DNA of 64,000 bases. Origin: an uncultured Lentisphaerota bacterium. GTDB lineage: Bacteria; Verrucomicrobiota; Kiritimatiellia; CAIQIC01. The stretch lies in the NCBI GenBank assembly GCA_903889245.1, contig CAISWQ010000091.1, forward strand, positions 1-64,000. The letters run 5' to 3'. Positions 26,657 to 34,037 of this stretch are shown piece after piece; within the stretch, counting starts at the first letter, position 1; every line of letters starts with the position of its first letter. Below the pieces are notes generated by a model, which was not told the DNA's origin, did not search any database, and was given only the letters and a program-made list of their open reading frames with translations. The position numbers were made by a program, and so were the translations under genes.

Positions 26657-28555
26657 ATGCATTCGCGCAACGAAAAACTCTGCTGGCTGGCTGCCGCGTT
26701 CGCGGCGGTCTGCCTGCTGCTGGCGCCGATTCTGCAGACGCGCACGAATCTGCTGCTGTTGCCCTCGTTGCTGCCCTTCTACGTCTATGCCCTGACCGCC
26801 GCCGTGCTCGTCGCCATCCGCCTGCGCCTCGCGCGCCTGGCCGATGACGAGCAGCGCGAAACGGAATTGCTCGAAAAGGAATCCGCGCACGGCGCGCTCT
26901 TCGCGACCGCGCACGGCGAGGCCGCGCCGCTGCAGCAGGCGCGCAGCCGCGACCAGTTCGAGAAATGGTTCGTGCCCGCCATCGCGCCGCTGCTCGCGAT
27001 CGTGTTCGGCCTCTGGATCTGGCAGCTCTCGCGCCGCTTCGCGCTGCCGGCCGCGGTGCCCGCGCAGCCGCTGATCGCCGCCGCCTTCCTCGCGGGCGAG
27101 GCGTTCCTGCTGTTCCTCTTGAGCCGCTTCCTGGTTGGCCTCGCGCGCAGCGACGATAGCAAGCTGCTGCGCGGCCCCGCCTTCGCGCTCGGCCTCGCCA
27201 GCTACGCCAACCTCATCGGCACCATCGCCGCCGCCTGCGTCGAGGGCGAGGTCCGCCCCGCCGACAAAATCGCCACCGTGGTCTTGCTTGCTGTGCTTGC
27301 CCTCGTCGCCGTGGAACTGGCGATGCGCGCGGTCGCCTCGTTCTACCGCGGCCCCGGCCGCGCCGGCGCGGTCATCGCCTACGAAAGCCGCCTCGCCGGC
27401 CTGCTGGCCGACCCGGCGTCGTGGACGCAGAACATCGCCGGCGCGCTCGACTACCAGTTCGGTTTCCAGGTCTCCGAGACGTGGCTCTACCGCTTTCTGC
27501 GCCGCGCGCTGTTGCCGCTCGTGGTGCTCAACCTCGTCGTCCTCTACGCGAGCACGTGCATCGTCACGCTCGGCCCCGACGAGGAAGGCATCCTCGAACA
27601 CTTCGGCAAGCCGAAGGCCGACGCGTGGCGGCTGGCGAGCGGCCTGCACTTCAAGCTGCCGTGGCCGTTCGAGACTGTCCGCCGCTTCCCGACCAAGCGG
27701 ATTCTCTCGCTCAACGTCGGCTTCCACAAAGAGGCTGGCGCGGCGCGCGAGACGCTGCTGCTCTGGACCGCGGCGCATTTCGATAGCGAGGAGCAGTACC
27801 TTGTTGCCAGCCGCGCCGACGCGGCCACCACCAACCTCGCGGGCGGCGTGGAGAACAGCGTGCCGGTCAACCTCGTCGTCATCAACATGCCGGTCGAGTT
27901 CCGTATTACCAACCTCTTCGCCTACGCCTATGAGCACGCCGAGCCGCAGAAGGCGATGGAGCAACTGGCCACCGCCGCGCTGACGCAGGAACTGGCGAGC
28001 CGCGACCTGCTCGGTCTGCTGGGGCCGGAGCGCTCCGCGGTCGCCGGCGCGCTCCGCCAACGGATGCAGCAGGCCGCCGACCGCCAGCGCCTCGGCGTCG
28101 AGATCGTTTTCGTCGGGCTCGCCGGTGTCCATCCGCCGCTCGGCGTCGCCGAGGCGTTCGAGTCGGTCGTCGGCGCGACGGAGGAGAAGGAGGCGACGAT
28201 CCTCGCCGCGCACGCCTACAGTAACAGCAACGCGCCGATCGCCATCGCCAACGCCGCGCGGCTCGGCGCCGAGGCCAGCGCCTACCGCGTCCGCCGTACT
28301 GAACTCGCGCAGGCCGAAGCCCAGCAGTTCGCCCGCCGCCTCGAGGCCGGCCGCACCGCGCCCGGCGTCTTCCGCAGCCGCGCCTACTTCGACACGCTTA
28401 CCGACTCGCTTGCCGGCATCCGCAAATACATCGTCGCCGCCGAGTCCGGCCACGACGTCCTGATTTTCAACCTCGAGGAAAAGCTCAACCTCGACTGGAT
28501 GAACCTCGGTGGCCCCGCGCCGGAGAAGCCGAAACTCCAAGGTGGAAACAAATGA
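26657..28555 (+). CDS. Large membrane protein with C-terminal SPFH (band 7/HflK-like) domain
   Basis: A 632-residue protein. About six hydrophobic helices occupy the first 310 residues, the last being LPLVVLNLVVLYASTCIVTL. An SPFH domain follows, beginning GPDEEGILEHFGKPKADAWRLASGLHFKLPWPFETVRRFPTK, the usual band-7 entry. The C-terminal part is an Ala/Glu-rich coiled coil (EEKEATILAAHAY..., RTELAQAEAQQFARRLEAG). The multi-helix N-terminus is much longer than in HflK or HflC. No ribosome site is visible. Its stop overlaps the next ATG. Presumed role: scaffold or protease-modulating platform in the membrane together with the two later SPFH proteins. Confidence 0.8.
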   Translation: MHSRNEKLCWLAAAFAAVCLLLAPILQTRTNLLLLPSLLPFYVYALTAAVLVAIRLRLARLADDEQRETELLEKESAHGALFATAHGEAAPLQQARSRDQFEKWFVPAIAPLLAIVFGLWIWQLSRRFALPAAVPAQPLIAAAFLAGEAFLLFLLSRFLVGLARSDDSKLLRGPAFALGLASYANLIGTIAAACVEGEVRPADKIATVVLLAVLALVAVELAMRAVASFYRGPGRAGAVIAYESRLAGLLADPASWTQNIAGALDYQFGFQVSETWLYRFLRRALLPLVVLNLVVLYASTCIVTLGPDEEGILEHFGKPKADAWRLASGLHFKLPWPFETVRRFPTKRILSLNVGFHKEAGAARETLLLWTAAHFDSEEQYLVASRADAATTNLAGGVENSVPVNLVVINMPVEFRITNLFAYAYEHAEPQKAMEQLATAALTQELASRDLLGLLGPERSAVAGALRQRMQQAADRQRLGVEIVFVGLAGVHPPLGVAEAFESVVGATEEKEATILAAHAYSNSNAPIAIANAARLGAEASAYRVRRTELAQAEAQQFARRLEAGRTAPGVFRSRAYFDTLTDSLAGIRKYIVAAESGHDVLIFNLEEKLNLDWMNLGGPAPEKPKLQGGNK

Positions 28556-28899
28556 AAAAAATTTCACCTAATTGGATTTGGTTTGTTGGGCTGTTTCTAT
28601 TTGCTTTGCTTGTTGCAGGCGGCAGATTGCTTTTTGCTGGCGCAGACGGAATAGGCATGGCGTTGGTTGCCTTGTTACATTTTCCAGTCGGTATTGAAAT
28701 CGCCTTGACACGAAATACGTCGGCTGAAGTGCTGAATCATTGGGGCGTTGTTGTTTTTGGGTTTGTAATTTATGCGGCAATAATCACCTTCGGTTCGTTG
28801 CGCAGGAGTCTGGCGCTCTGGACAATTTTCCTGTTGATGTTGGTGGTGAATGTCGCTGGCTGCCATTGCCTATGGCATGATCTTGGTACGATAAAATAA
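28552..28899 (+). CDS. Small four-helix membrane protein of low GC content
   Basis: A 115-residue hydrophobic protein, not recognised. Four predicted membrane segments: WIWFVGLFLFALLVAGG, GMALVALLHFPVGIEIAL, WGVVVFGFVIYAAIITF and LWTIFLLMLVVNVAG. The ATG overlaps the SPFH stop codon (ATGA), so it is built into the operon. Its base composition is strikingly different: codons such as AAA, ATT, TTT and TTG dominate and G+C is roughly 45 percent against about 70 percent in its neighbours. This suggests recent acquisition by transfer. It ends 21 bases before the hflC-like start. Confidence 0.7.
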   Translation: MKKISPNWIWFVGLFLFALLVAGGRLLFAGADGIGMALVALLHFPVGIEIALTRNTSAEVLNHWGVVVFGFVIYAAIITFGSLRRSLALWTIFLLMLVVNVAGCHCLWHDLGTIK

Positions 28900-28920
28900 G
28901 ATTCATTGAACGAGGAAGTC

Positions 28921-29820
28921 ATGAAACGCAACGTTGGCATGTTGATGTTCGGCCTGTGTGTGGCGGCGCTGCTGCTGCTGCTGCAGGTGCTGTTCATCGT
29001 GCGGCAGGGCGAGGTTGCCGTGCTGACCACCTTCGGCAAGCCGCAGCGCGCGCTGACCGAGCCCGGCCTCTATGGCCGCTGGCCTTGGCCGGTGCAGCGC
29101 GTCTACACCTTCGACGCGCGCCTGCGCAGCCTCGAAGGCGCCTTCGAGCAGACCATCACGCAGGACGGCAAAAACCTGCTCGTCTCCGTCGCCGCCGGCT
29201 GGCGCGTCAAGGAGCCGCTGCTCTTCCTCGAGCGCGTCGGTTCCGATGCGCAGGCGGAGCAGAATCTCGATGGCCTCATCCGCAACCACAAGACCGCGGT
29301 GCTCGGCCAGGTCCCGCTCGCCGCGCTCGTCAACACGCGCCGTGAGGCGCTGAAGTTCGACGAGGTCGAGCGGCGCATGCTCGCCGCCGTGCAGGCCGAG
29401 GCGCGCGACCGCTATGGCATCGAGGTCGAGTTCCTCACCATCCGCAAGCTCGGCCTGCCGGAGGGCATCACCGCGAAGGTCTTCGAGCGCATGCGCGAGG
29501 AGCGCAAGGCGATTGCGGAGGGCTACCGCGCCGAGGGCGAGGGCGAGGCCATCCGCATCCGTGCCGAGGCCGATAGCCAGCGCGACCAGACGCTCGCCAA
29601 GGCCGAGGCCGACGCCAAGCGCCTGCGCGCCGAGGGCGATGCCGCCGCCGCCGAGTTCTACCGCGAGTTCGAGAAGAATCCCGACCTCGCCATGTTCCTG
29701 CGCAAGCTAGAGGCGCTGGAGCAGACGCTGAAGGAGAAGTCCACGGTCGTCCTCGGCGCCGATACCGAACCCTTCGACCTCCTCCGCAGCGGCGAGGCGA
29801 AAAAACAGAACCCGAAATGA
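28921..29820 (+). CDS. hflC: HflC-like SPFH protease modulator
   Basis: A 299-residue protein with one N-terminal membrane helix (about 4-25), an SPFH domain starting IVRQGEVAVLTTFGKPQRALTEPGLYGRWPWPVQRVYTFD, and the HflC-type C-terminal part DRYGIEVEFLTIRKLGLPEGITAKVFERMREERKAIAEGYRAEGEGEAIRIRAEAD. In proteobacteria HflC and HflK form a cage that modulates the FtsH protease. A TTG five codons earlier is open, but the ATG at 28921 has GAGGAAG in the right place. Its partner hflK follows after 518 bp of repeats, an unusually long gap for this pair. Confidence 0.85.
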   Translation: MKRNVGMLMFGLCVAALLLLLQVLFIVRQGEVAVLTTFGKPQRALTEPGLYGRWPWPVQRVYTFDARLRSLEGAFEQTITQDGKNLLVSVAAGWRVKEPLLFLERVGSDAQAEQNLDGLIRNHKTAVLGQVPLAALVNTRREALKFDEVERRMLAAVQAEARDRYGIEVEFLTIRKLGLPEGITAKVFERMREERKAIAEGYRAEGEGEAIRIRAEADSQRDQTLAKAEADAKRLRAEGDAAAAEFYREFEKNPDLAMFLRKLEALEQTLKEKSTVVLGADTEPFDLLRSGEAKKQNPK

Positions 29821-29849
29821 GCCACAGCGATTCCAGGATTCTGTTCAGT

Positions 29850-30043
29850 GTGGGCGGGGCTGGAAGCCCCGCGTTCATGCTGCGGTTTTGCTTGGCTCGC
29901 GGGACTTGGAAGTCCCGCCCACAAGACTGGCTTGGCTCTGCTGGTGGGCGGGCGCTACAGCTCCCGCGGGAAAAAGGTCGCGGGAAATTTGGGAGGGTTG
30001 AGGCAGATTTCTCTGGCGGACGGCTCGGCGCGCCGTCCCTCCC
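29850..30043. repeat. Group of four GC-rich REP-like hairpins
   Basis: Hairpins at 29851-29875 (GCGGGGCTGGAAGCCCCGC), 29897-29922 (GCGGGACTTGGAAGTCCCGC), 29944-29970 (GGGCGGGCGCTACAGCTCCC) and 30018-30043 (GGACGGCTCGGCGCGCCGTCC-like). The stretch 29821-30338 between hflC and hflK contains no gene; it is a mosaic of hairpins, one TTCCAAGG cluster and heptad or nonamer arrays. Confidence 0.65.
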
Positions 30044-30124
30044 TTTCCAAGGCTTGGAAAAATTCTGGCGAAAAGTTCCAAGCCTCGGGGAAAAAATCCG
30101 CGAAAATTTCCAATCCTTGGAAAA
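30044..30124. repeat. TTCCAAGG-type palindrome cluster (3 units)
   Basis: TTTCCAAGGCTTGGAAAA at 30044-30062, GTTCCAAGCCTCGGGGAAAA at 30075-30093 and TTTCCAATCCTTGGAAAA at 30107-30124, lying between hflC and hflK on the same strand. Confidence 0.88.
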
Positions 30125-30138
30125 GTTGCGGCTGGGGC

Positions 30139-30256
30139 GCGCCGGGTCGGAGACCCGGCCTACAGCAGGCTGTTGCAGCTTGGTTGGGTTCGCGGGGTTG
30201 GAAACCCCGCACTCAAGAGCAGGCTGGTTTTGTGGGCGGGAGCTACAGCTCCCGCG
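30139..30256. repeat. Group of three GC-rich REP-like hairpins
   Basis: Hairpins at 30139-30166 (GCCGGGTCGGAGACCCGGC then CTACAGC), 30190-30214 (GCGGGGTTGGAAACCCCGC) and 30231-30256 (GGGCGGGAGCTACAGCTCCC). Several carry a GTAG or GTGG-like head next to the stem on one strand. Confidence 0.6.
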
Positions 30257-30283
30257 AAAGTGTTTGGCTGCGGCCGATCAGTC

Positions 30284-30363
30284 GGATTCGTCCGATCCGT
30301 CTGATCTCCGCGAACAACTGACAAATGACAACTGACCAATGACAGCCGACAAAGAACAACTTG
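30284..30363 (+). repeat. Composite array: GATC nonamers then CAACTGA heptads across the hflK start
   Basis: From about 30286, three 9-base units (GTCGGATTC, GTCCGATCC, GTCTGATCT). Then from 30315 seven 7-base units in register: CAACTGA, CAAATGA, CAACTGA, CCAATGA, CAGCCGA, CAAAGAA, CAACTTG. The hflK ATG (30339-30341) lies inside the fourth heptad, so the array continues into coding sequence. A similar composite precedes the alkD-like gene. Confidence 0.82.
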
Positions 30364-31367
30364 ATGCCGGACAGCAGGCGCTGGGCGATGCGCTGGCGGT
30401 CAGCTTCCGCGCGCTGCGCGCGGTGATGCTGGCGCTGCTGGCGGGCTATCTGCTCTCCGGCCTGTTCATCGTGCATCAGGACGAGCGCGCGTTCACGCTA
30501 GTCTTCGGTCAGGTGTCCGGCGACGCCGCGCACCGCCTCAAGGGGCCGGGCCTGCACTGGACGTGGCCCAAGCCCATCGCCGAGGTCGTCCGCCTCAAGA
30601 CCGAGCGCGTCGCGACGCTGATGACAACCTCGTTCTGGCCCAAGGAAGATCCGCTTGCGAAGGACGCGGGCGCGCCCTCTCCGACGCTCAAGCCCGGCAC
30701 CGATGGCTATACGCTGACCGGCGACGCCAACCTGCTGCATTCGCGCTGGGCGGTCCGCTATACCTTGAGCGATCCCGAGACCTTCGCCTTCGGCTGGCGC
30801 GACGCCGCGCAGACGCTGCACGACGAGTTCGACCGCGCGATCCTCGCAACCAGCGCGCAGATGCCCGTGGACCAGGCGCTGCGCACGAACGTCGAGGATT
30901 TCCGCTCCACGGTCGAGCAGACGCTGCGCACGCGCTGCGACGCGCTGCGCCTCGGCGTGCGCGTACAGGGCGTGGATATCCTCGGGCTGACGCCGCCGCG
31001 GCAGGTGGCGGAGGCGTTTAATGCTGTGGTCGAGTCGGAGCAGGAGCGCAGCCGGCGCATCAGCGAGGCCCGCGCCTACGCGACGCGGCAGACCAGTGAG
31101 GCGCGCGGGCAGGCGGCGCGTACGCTTGCCGAAGGCGCGTCGGAGAAAAACAGGATCATCAGCCAGACCAAGGCCGACGCCGACTATTTCCGCAAGATTC
31201 TGGTCGAGTACGCGAAGAACCCGGACGTGATCCTGAAGACGCTGCGGCAGGACGCCGTACGCCGGACGCTGGAAAAGGTGGACCAGAAATTCGTGGTCCA
31301 CCGCGACGCCAGCGGTCAGCAGGAAATCCGCGTGATGGTTTCGCCGGAGCAGCCGAAGAGGAAATAG
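30339..31367 (+). CDS. hflK: HflK-like SPFH protease modulator
   Basis: A 342-residue protein with one membrane helix (about 27-48) and an SPFH domain beginning LFIVHQDERAFTLVFGQVSGDAAHRLKGPGLHWTWPKPIAEVVRLKTERV. The HflK-type tail is RVQGVDILGLTPPRQVAEAFNAVVESEQERSRRISEARAYATR with a long coiled coil. The first residues (MTADKEQL) are written by the heptad array and are probably not conserved. No Shine-Dalgarno is visible. It is presumed to assemble with the HflC-like protein around a membrane protease; no ftsH is in the window. Confidence 0.85.
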   Translation: MTADKEQLDAGQQALGDALAVSFRALRAVMLALLAGYLLSGLFIVHQDERAFTLVFGQVSGDAAHRLKGPGLHWTWPKPIAEVVRLKTERVATLMTTSFWPKEDPLAKDAGAPSPTLKPGTDGYTLTGDANLLHSRWAVRYTLSDPETFAFGWRDAAQTLHDEFDRAILATSAQMPVDQALRTNVEDFRSTVEQTLRTRCDALRLGVRVQGVDILGLTPPRQVAEAFNAVVESEQERSRRISEARAYATRQTSEARGQAARTLAEGASEKNRIISQTKADADYFRKILVEYAKNPDVILKTLRQDAVRRTLEKVDQKFVVHRDASGQQEIRVMVSPEQPKRK

Positions 31368-31381
31368 CGACAAAGACGGAA

Positions 31382-31459
31382 GATTAGGATTAGGAGTTAC
31401 GAGTAAGATTAAGAGTCGATGGCCAAATGACAACTGACCACCAACAACTGACGACTGAC
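31382..31459 (+). repeat. Tandem arrays upstream of the P-type ATPase
   Basis: A GATTAGG/AGTAAGA-like degenerate run (31382-31415), then five heptads in register: AAATGAC (31425), AACTGAC, CACCAAC, AACTGAC, GACTGAC (ends 31459). The start codon is five bases further on, with no Shine-Dalgarno between. Confidence 0.8.
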
Positions 31460-31464
31460 GCTCC

Positions 31465-33360
31465 ATGCTGATCAAACACCATGCTCATGAAGCCGGCGAA
31501 CCGCACGGACACTCCGCGCAGGGGTTGCTGGTGTGGATTTTCCTCGGCACGGCTTTCGTGCTGAATGGCTTTCTGGCACCGCATATTTTCAGCGATGATC
31601 CCTTGGTCGGGCACATCTCCGCCGCCATCGGCGCGGTCATCCTGCTGCTGCCGATCCTGAAAACCTCCGTCGAGGATTTGCTGCACGGTCACGTACACAT
31701 GAACGAGCTGGTGGCGCTCGCGGTACTGGCGGCGATGGCGCAGGGCGATTTCCTGACGGCGGGCGTCGTCGCGTTCTTCATGCTGATCGCGCTGGTCATC
31801 GAGACGTGTTCCGCCGCCGGCGCGCATCAGGCCATCGAGAAACTCATCCGCCTGACGCCGACGACCGCGCGCAAGCTCGACGCCAACAATAACGAAGTCA
31901 CCGTCCCGGCCGCGCAGCTTGCCGTCGGCGACCGCATCCGCGTCCTGCCCGGCGATGCGATTCCGGCCGACGGCCTGATCGAGCGCGGCCAGACGACGCT
32001 GAACGAGGCGACGGTGACAGGCGAGTCGCTGCCGCGCGACAAGGGCCCGCAGGAGGAAGTCTTCGCCGGCACGCAGAACCTGACCGGCGCGATCGATGTC
32101 ATCGTCAAGCGCGTCGGCGAGGACACGACGCTCGGCCACGTTCGCAAATTGATTCTCGCCGCCGAACAGACGCGGCTGCCGATCCAGCGGATCATGGACC
32201 GCTACGTGAGCTATTACACGCCGGTGATGCTGATGCTGGCGGCGCTGGTGTGGTTCTTCACGGGCGAGTGGAGCCGCGTCATCGCGCTGCTCGTCATCGC
32301 CTGCCCGTGCGCGGTGATCCTCGCGACGCCGACGGCGATGGTCGCCGCGCTTTCCGCCGCGGCCAAGCTCGGCATCCTCATCCGCAACGTCGGCGACCTT
32401 GAATCGGCGGCGAAGCTGAATGCGGTGATTTTCGACAAGACCGGCACGCTGACCACCGGCAAGCTCGGCGTGGCGCGGCTCGCGCCGCGCGAGGGCGTGA
32501 CACCCTCGGCATTGCTGCTCGCCGCTGCCGGCGCGGAGCGGTTCAGCAAACATCCCGCCGCGCTCGCGCTCGTCGAACTCGCGCAGCAGACCGGCCTCGC
32601 GCTGCCGGAGCCGGCCGACTTCAAGGAAACACCGGGCCAGGGCGTCAGCGCCACCATCGCCGGCCAGAAGATCGTCAGCGGCCGCGCCACGTTCCTCAAG
32701 GCGCAGGGCATCAACTCCGATACGCTGGCGCAGGCCGATGCGCAGGAGACGGAAGGCTTCAGCGTCATCTTCGTCGCCGCCGACGGGAAGTATCTCGGCT
32801 GGGTCGGTTTCCAGGATCAGCCGCGCGCCGAGGCCGAGGCCAGCCTGCAAACGCTCGCCGGCCTCAAGGTCAAGCGTATCGCGATGGTCACCGGCGACCG
32901 CTCGTCCGTCGCGCGCGCCGTGGCCGCGAAGATCGGCTGCCGCGAGTTCAAGGCCGAGTGCCTGCCGCAGGAGAAGGTCGAGTTTGTACGCGGCGTCCAG
33001 CGCGAAGGCTACCGCGTCGCGTTCGTCGGCGATGGCGTCAACGATGCGCCCGCGCTCGCCGCCGGCGATTCCGGCATCGCGATGGGCGCGGCCGGCAGCG
33101 ACGTGGCGATCCACAGCGCCTCCGTCGCGTTGATGAGCAGCGACCTGCGCCGCGTACCCACGCTGATCCGCATCTCGCGCAGCGCCCGCAACGTCATCCA
33201 CCAGAACCTGGGCCTCGGCGGCCTGTTCATCGTGGGCGGTTTGATTCTCTCCGGCCTCGGCCTGATGGGCCCGATCATCGCCGCGATCCTGCACAACGCC
33301 GGCAGCCTGCTGGTGGTGATGAACAGCGCCCGCCTGATTCGCTTGGGCGACGATAAGTAA
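31465..33360 (+). CDS. Heavy-metal P1B-type ATPase
   Basis: A 631-residue cation-pumping ATPase. The actuator loop has TGES (185-188), the transmembrane metal site is CPC (280-282) in IACPCAVILATPTAM, the phosphorylated aspartate is D324 in DKTGTLT, the P1B-specific HP pair is at 363-364 in SKHPAALAL, and the hinge motif is GDGVNDAPAL. A short histidine-rich N-terminus (KHHAHEAGEPHGH) replaces the usual HMA metal-binding domain. CPC proteins pump Zn/Cd/Pb or Cu/Ag; which one is not clear. The gene follows hflK after about 100 bp of tandem repeats. The TAA is followed one base later by a REP element. Confidence 0.9.
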   Translation: MLIKHHAHEAGEPHGHSAQGLLVWIFLGTAFVLNGFLAPHIFSDDPLVGHISAAIGAVILLLPILKTSVEDLLHGHVHMNELVALAVLAAMAQGDFLTAGVVAFFMLIALVIETCSAAGAHQAIEKLIRLTPTTARKLDANNNEVTVPAAQLAVGDRIRVLPGDAIPADGLIERGQTTLNEATVTGESLPRDKGPQEEVFAGTQNLTGAIDVIVKRVGEDTTLGHVRKLILAAEQTRLPIQRIMDRYVSYYTPVMLMLAALVWFFTGEWSRVIALLVIACPCAVILATPTAMVAALSAAAKLGILIRNVGDLESAAKLNAVIFDKTGTLTTGKLGVARLAPREGVTPSALLLAAAGAERFSKHPAALALVELAQQTGLALPEPADFKETPGQGVSATIAGQKIVSGRATFLKAQGINSDTLAQADAQETEGFSVIFVAADGKYLGWVGFQDQPRAEAEASLQTLAGLKVKRIAMVTGDRSSVARAVAAKIGCREFKAECLPQEKVEFVRGVQREGYRVAFVGDGVNDAPALAAGDSGIAMGAAGSDVAIHSASVALMSSDLRRVPTLIRISRSARNVIHQNLGLGGLFIVGGLILSGLGLMGPIIAAILHNAGSLLVVMNSARLIRLGDDK

Positions 33361-33361
33361 G

Positions 33362-33386
33362 GTGGAACGCGACCTCCGGGCGCGTT
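33362..33386 (+). repeat. REP element of the GTGGAA type (plus orientation)
   Basis: Head GTGGAAC followed by the hairpin GCGACCTCCGGGCGC, whose arms pair except for one A-G mismatch. It starts two bases after the P-type ATPase stop and lies 20 bases before the RAYT start codon. Confidence 0.85.
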
Positions 33387-33405
33387 AGAACTGTGGAGAT
33401 GTTGT

Positions 33406-33906
33406 ATGAGTGAAGAGGTCAAAGCGGATGAAGCGAACGCGCCCAGAGGTCGCGTTCCACCTGCGAAGCAAATTTATCCGCAACGCCTTCATCATGCCGT
33501 GCCATCGTGGGTGGCATCTGGACGTATCTTTCACATTCGGATTCGCTGCTTGCCGGAGAATTCGGTCCCGCTGATCAAGCCGGAGGTTGCCGAGCAGTTG
33601 CGATTATCCGTTGCCTTCTATGAGGCCAAGATGCGCTGGCACTGTCGCTTGTTTCTGTTGATGCCCGATCATGTACATGCCTTGCTGGGGTTTCCAGAAC
33701 AAGAACCGATGTCTCGTGTTGTCGGCGATTGGAAGCGTTACCAGCACAAGCAACTGGGAATTCTCTGGCAGGACAATTACTTTGATCATCGCCTTCGCAA
33801 CTCGGATGAACTGGTCACGAAGACATCCTATATCCGGCAGAATCCTGTGGTAAAAGGATTGTGCTCCACAGCAGAAGAATGGCCTTGGGTGTGGAGTTTT
33901 GAGTAA
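33406..33906 (+). CDS. REP-associated tyrosine transposase (RAYT, Y1 family)
   Basis: A 166-residue single-strand nuclease of the IS200/IS605-like Y1 superfamily that acts on REP hairpins. The divalent-metal HUH motif is MPDHVHALLG (H89, H91) and the catalytic tyrosine is Y142 in KTSYIRQNPVVKGLC. The core domain starts near residue 24 (YPQRLHH). Residues 9-20 are encoded by an inverted copy of the same REP sequence that flanks the gene, so the N-terminus is not conserved protein. GGAG lies about nine bases before the ATG. Four more GTGGAA-type REP copies lie within 700 bp, which identifies its substrate with good confidence. Confidence 0.88.
   Translation: MSEEVKADEANAPRGRVPPAKQIYPQRLHHAVPSWVASGRIFHIRIRCLPENSVPLIKPEVAEQLRLSVAFYEAKMRWHCRLFLLMPDHVHALLGFPEQEPMSRVVGDWKRYQHKQLGILWQDNYFDHRLRNSDELVTKTSYIRQNPVVKGLCSTAEEWPWVWSFE
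33436..33460 (-). repeat. REP element inside the RAYT N-terminus (minus orientation)
   Basis: The reverse complement of the flanking REP, with GCGACCTCTGGGCGC as hairpin (one change). It pairs as an inverted partner with the copy at 33362 and encodes part of the RAYT N-terminus. Confidence 0.8.
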
Positions 33907-33919
33907 GGTGACGCGACTG

Positions 33920-33987
33920 TTGGAATGCGACCTTCGGGCGCTTTCAAACGATGCTGAAAGAGAACGCGCCCGGAGGTCGCGTTCCAC
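33920..33987. repeat. Inverted REP pair (REPIN)
   Basis: A plus-strand REP at 33920-33944 (hairpin GCGACCTTCGGGCGC) and a minus-strand REP at 33963-33987 (GCGACCTCCGGGCGC), separated by 18 bases. This is the REPIN arrangement thought to be the mobile unit of RAYT systems, placed directly after the RAYT gene. Confidence 0.82.
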
Positions 33988-34010
33988 CAGGGTTCAAGTG
34001 ACTTGTGAAT

Positions 34011-34037
34011 TTAGCGCGCCCGGAGGTCGCGCTCCAC
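34011..34037 (-). repeat. REP element forming the 3' end of the alkD-like gene
   Basis: A minus-strand REP (GTGGAGC head, hairpin GCGACCTCCGGGCGC). Translated in the frame of the gene it gives VERDLRAR and then the TAA stop. Confidence 0.85.

Noticed and set aside
28906-28920. TTG start five codons upstream for the hflC-like gene
   Set aside because: The following ATG has GAGGAAG at the proper spacing, and the TTG would place that site inside the coding sequence.
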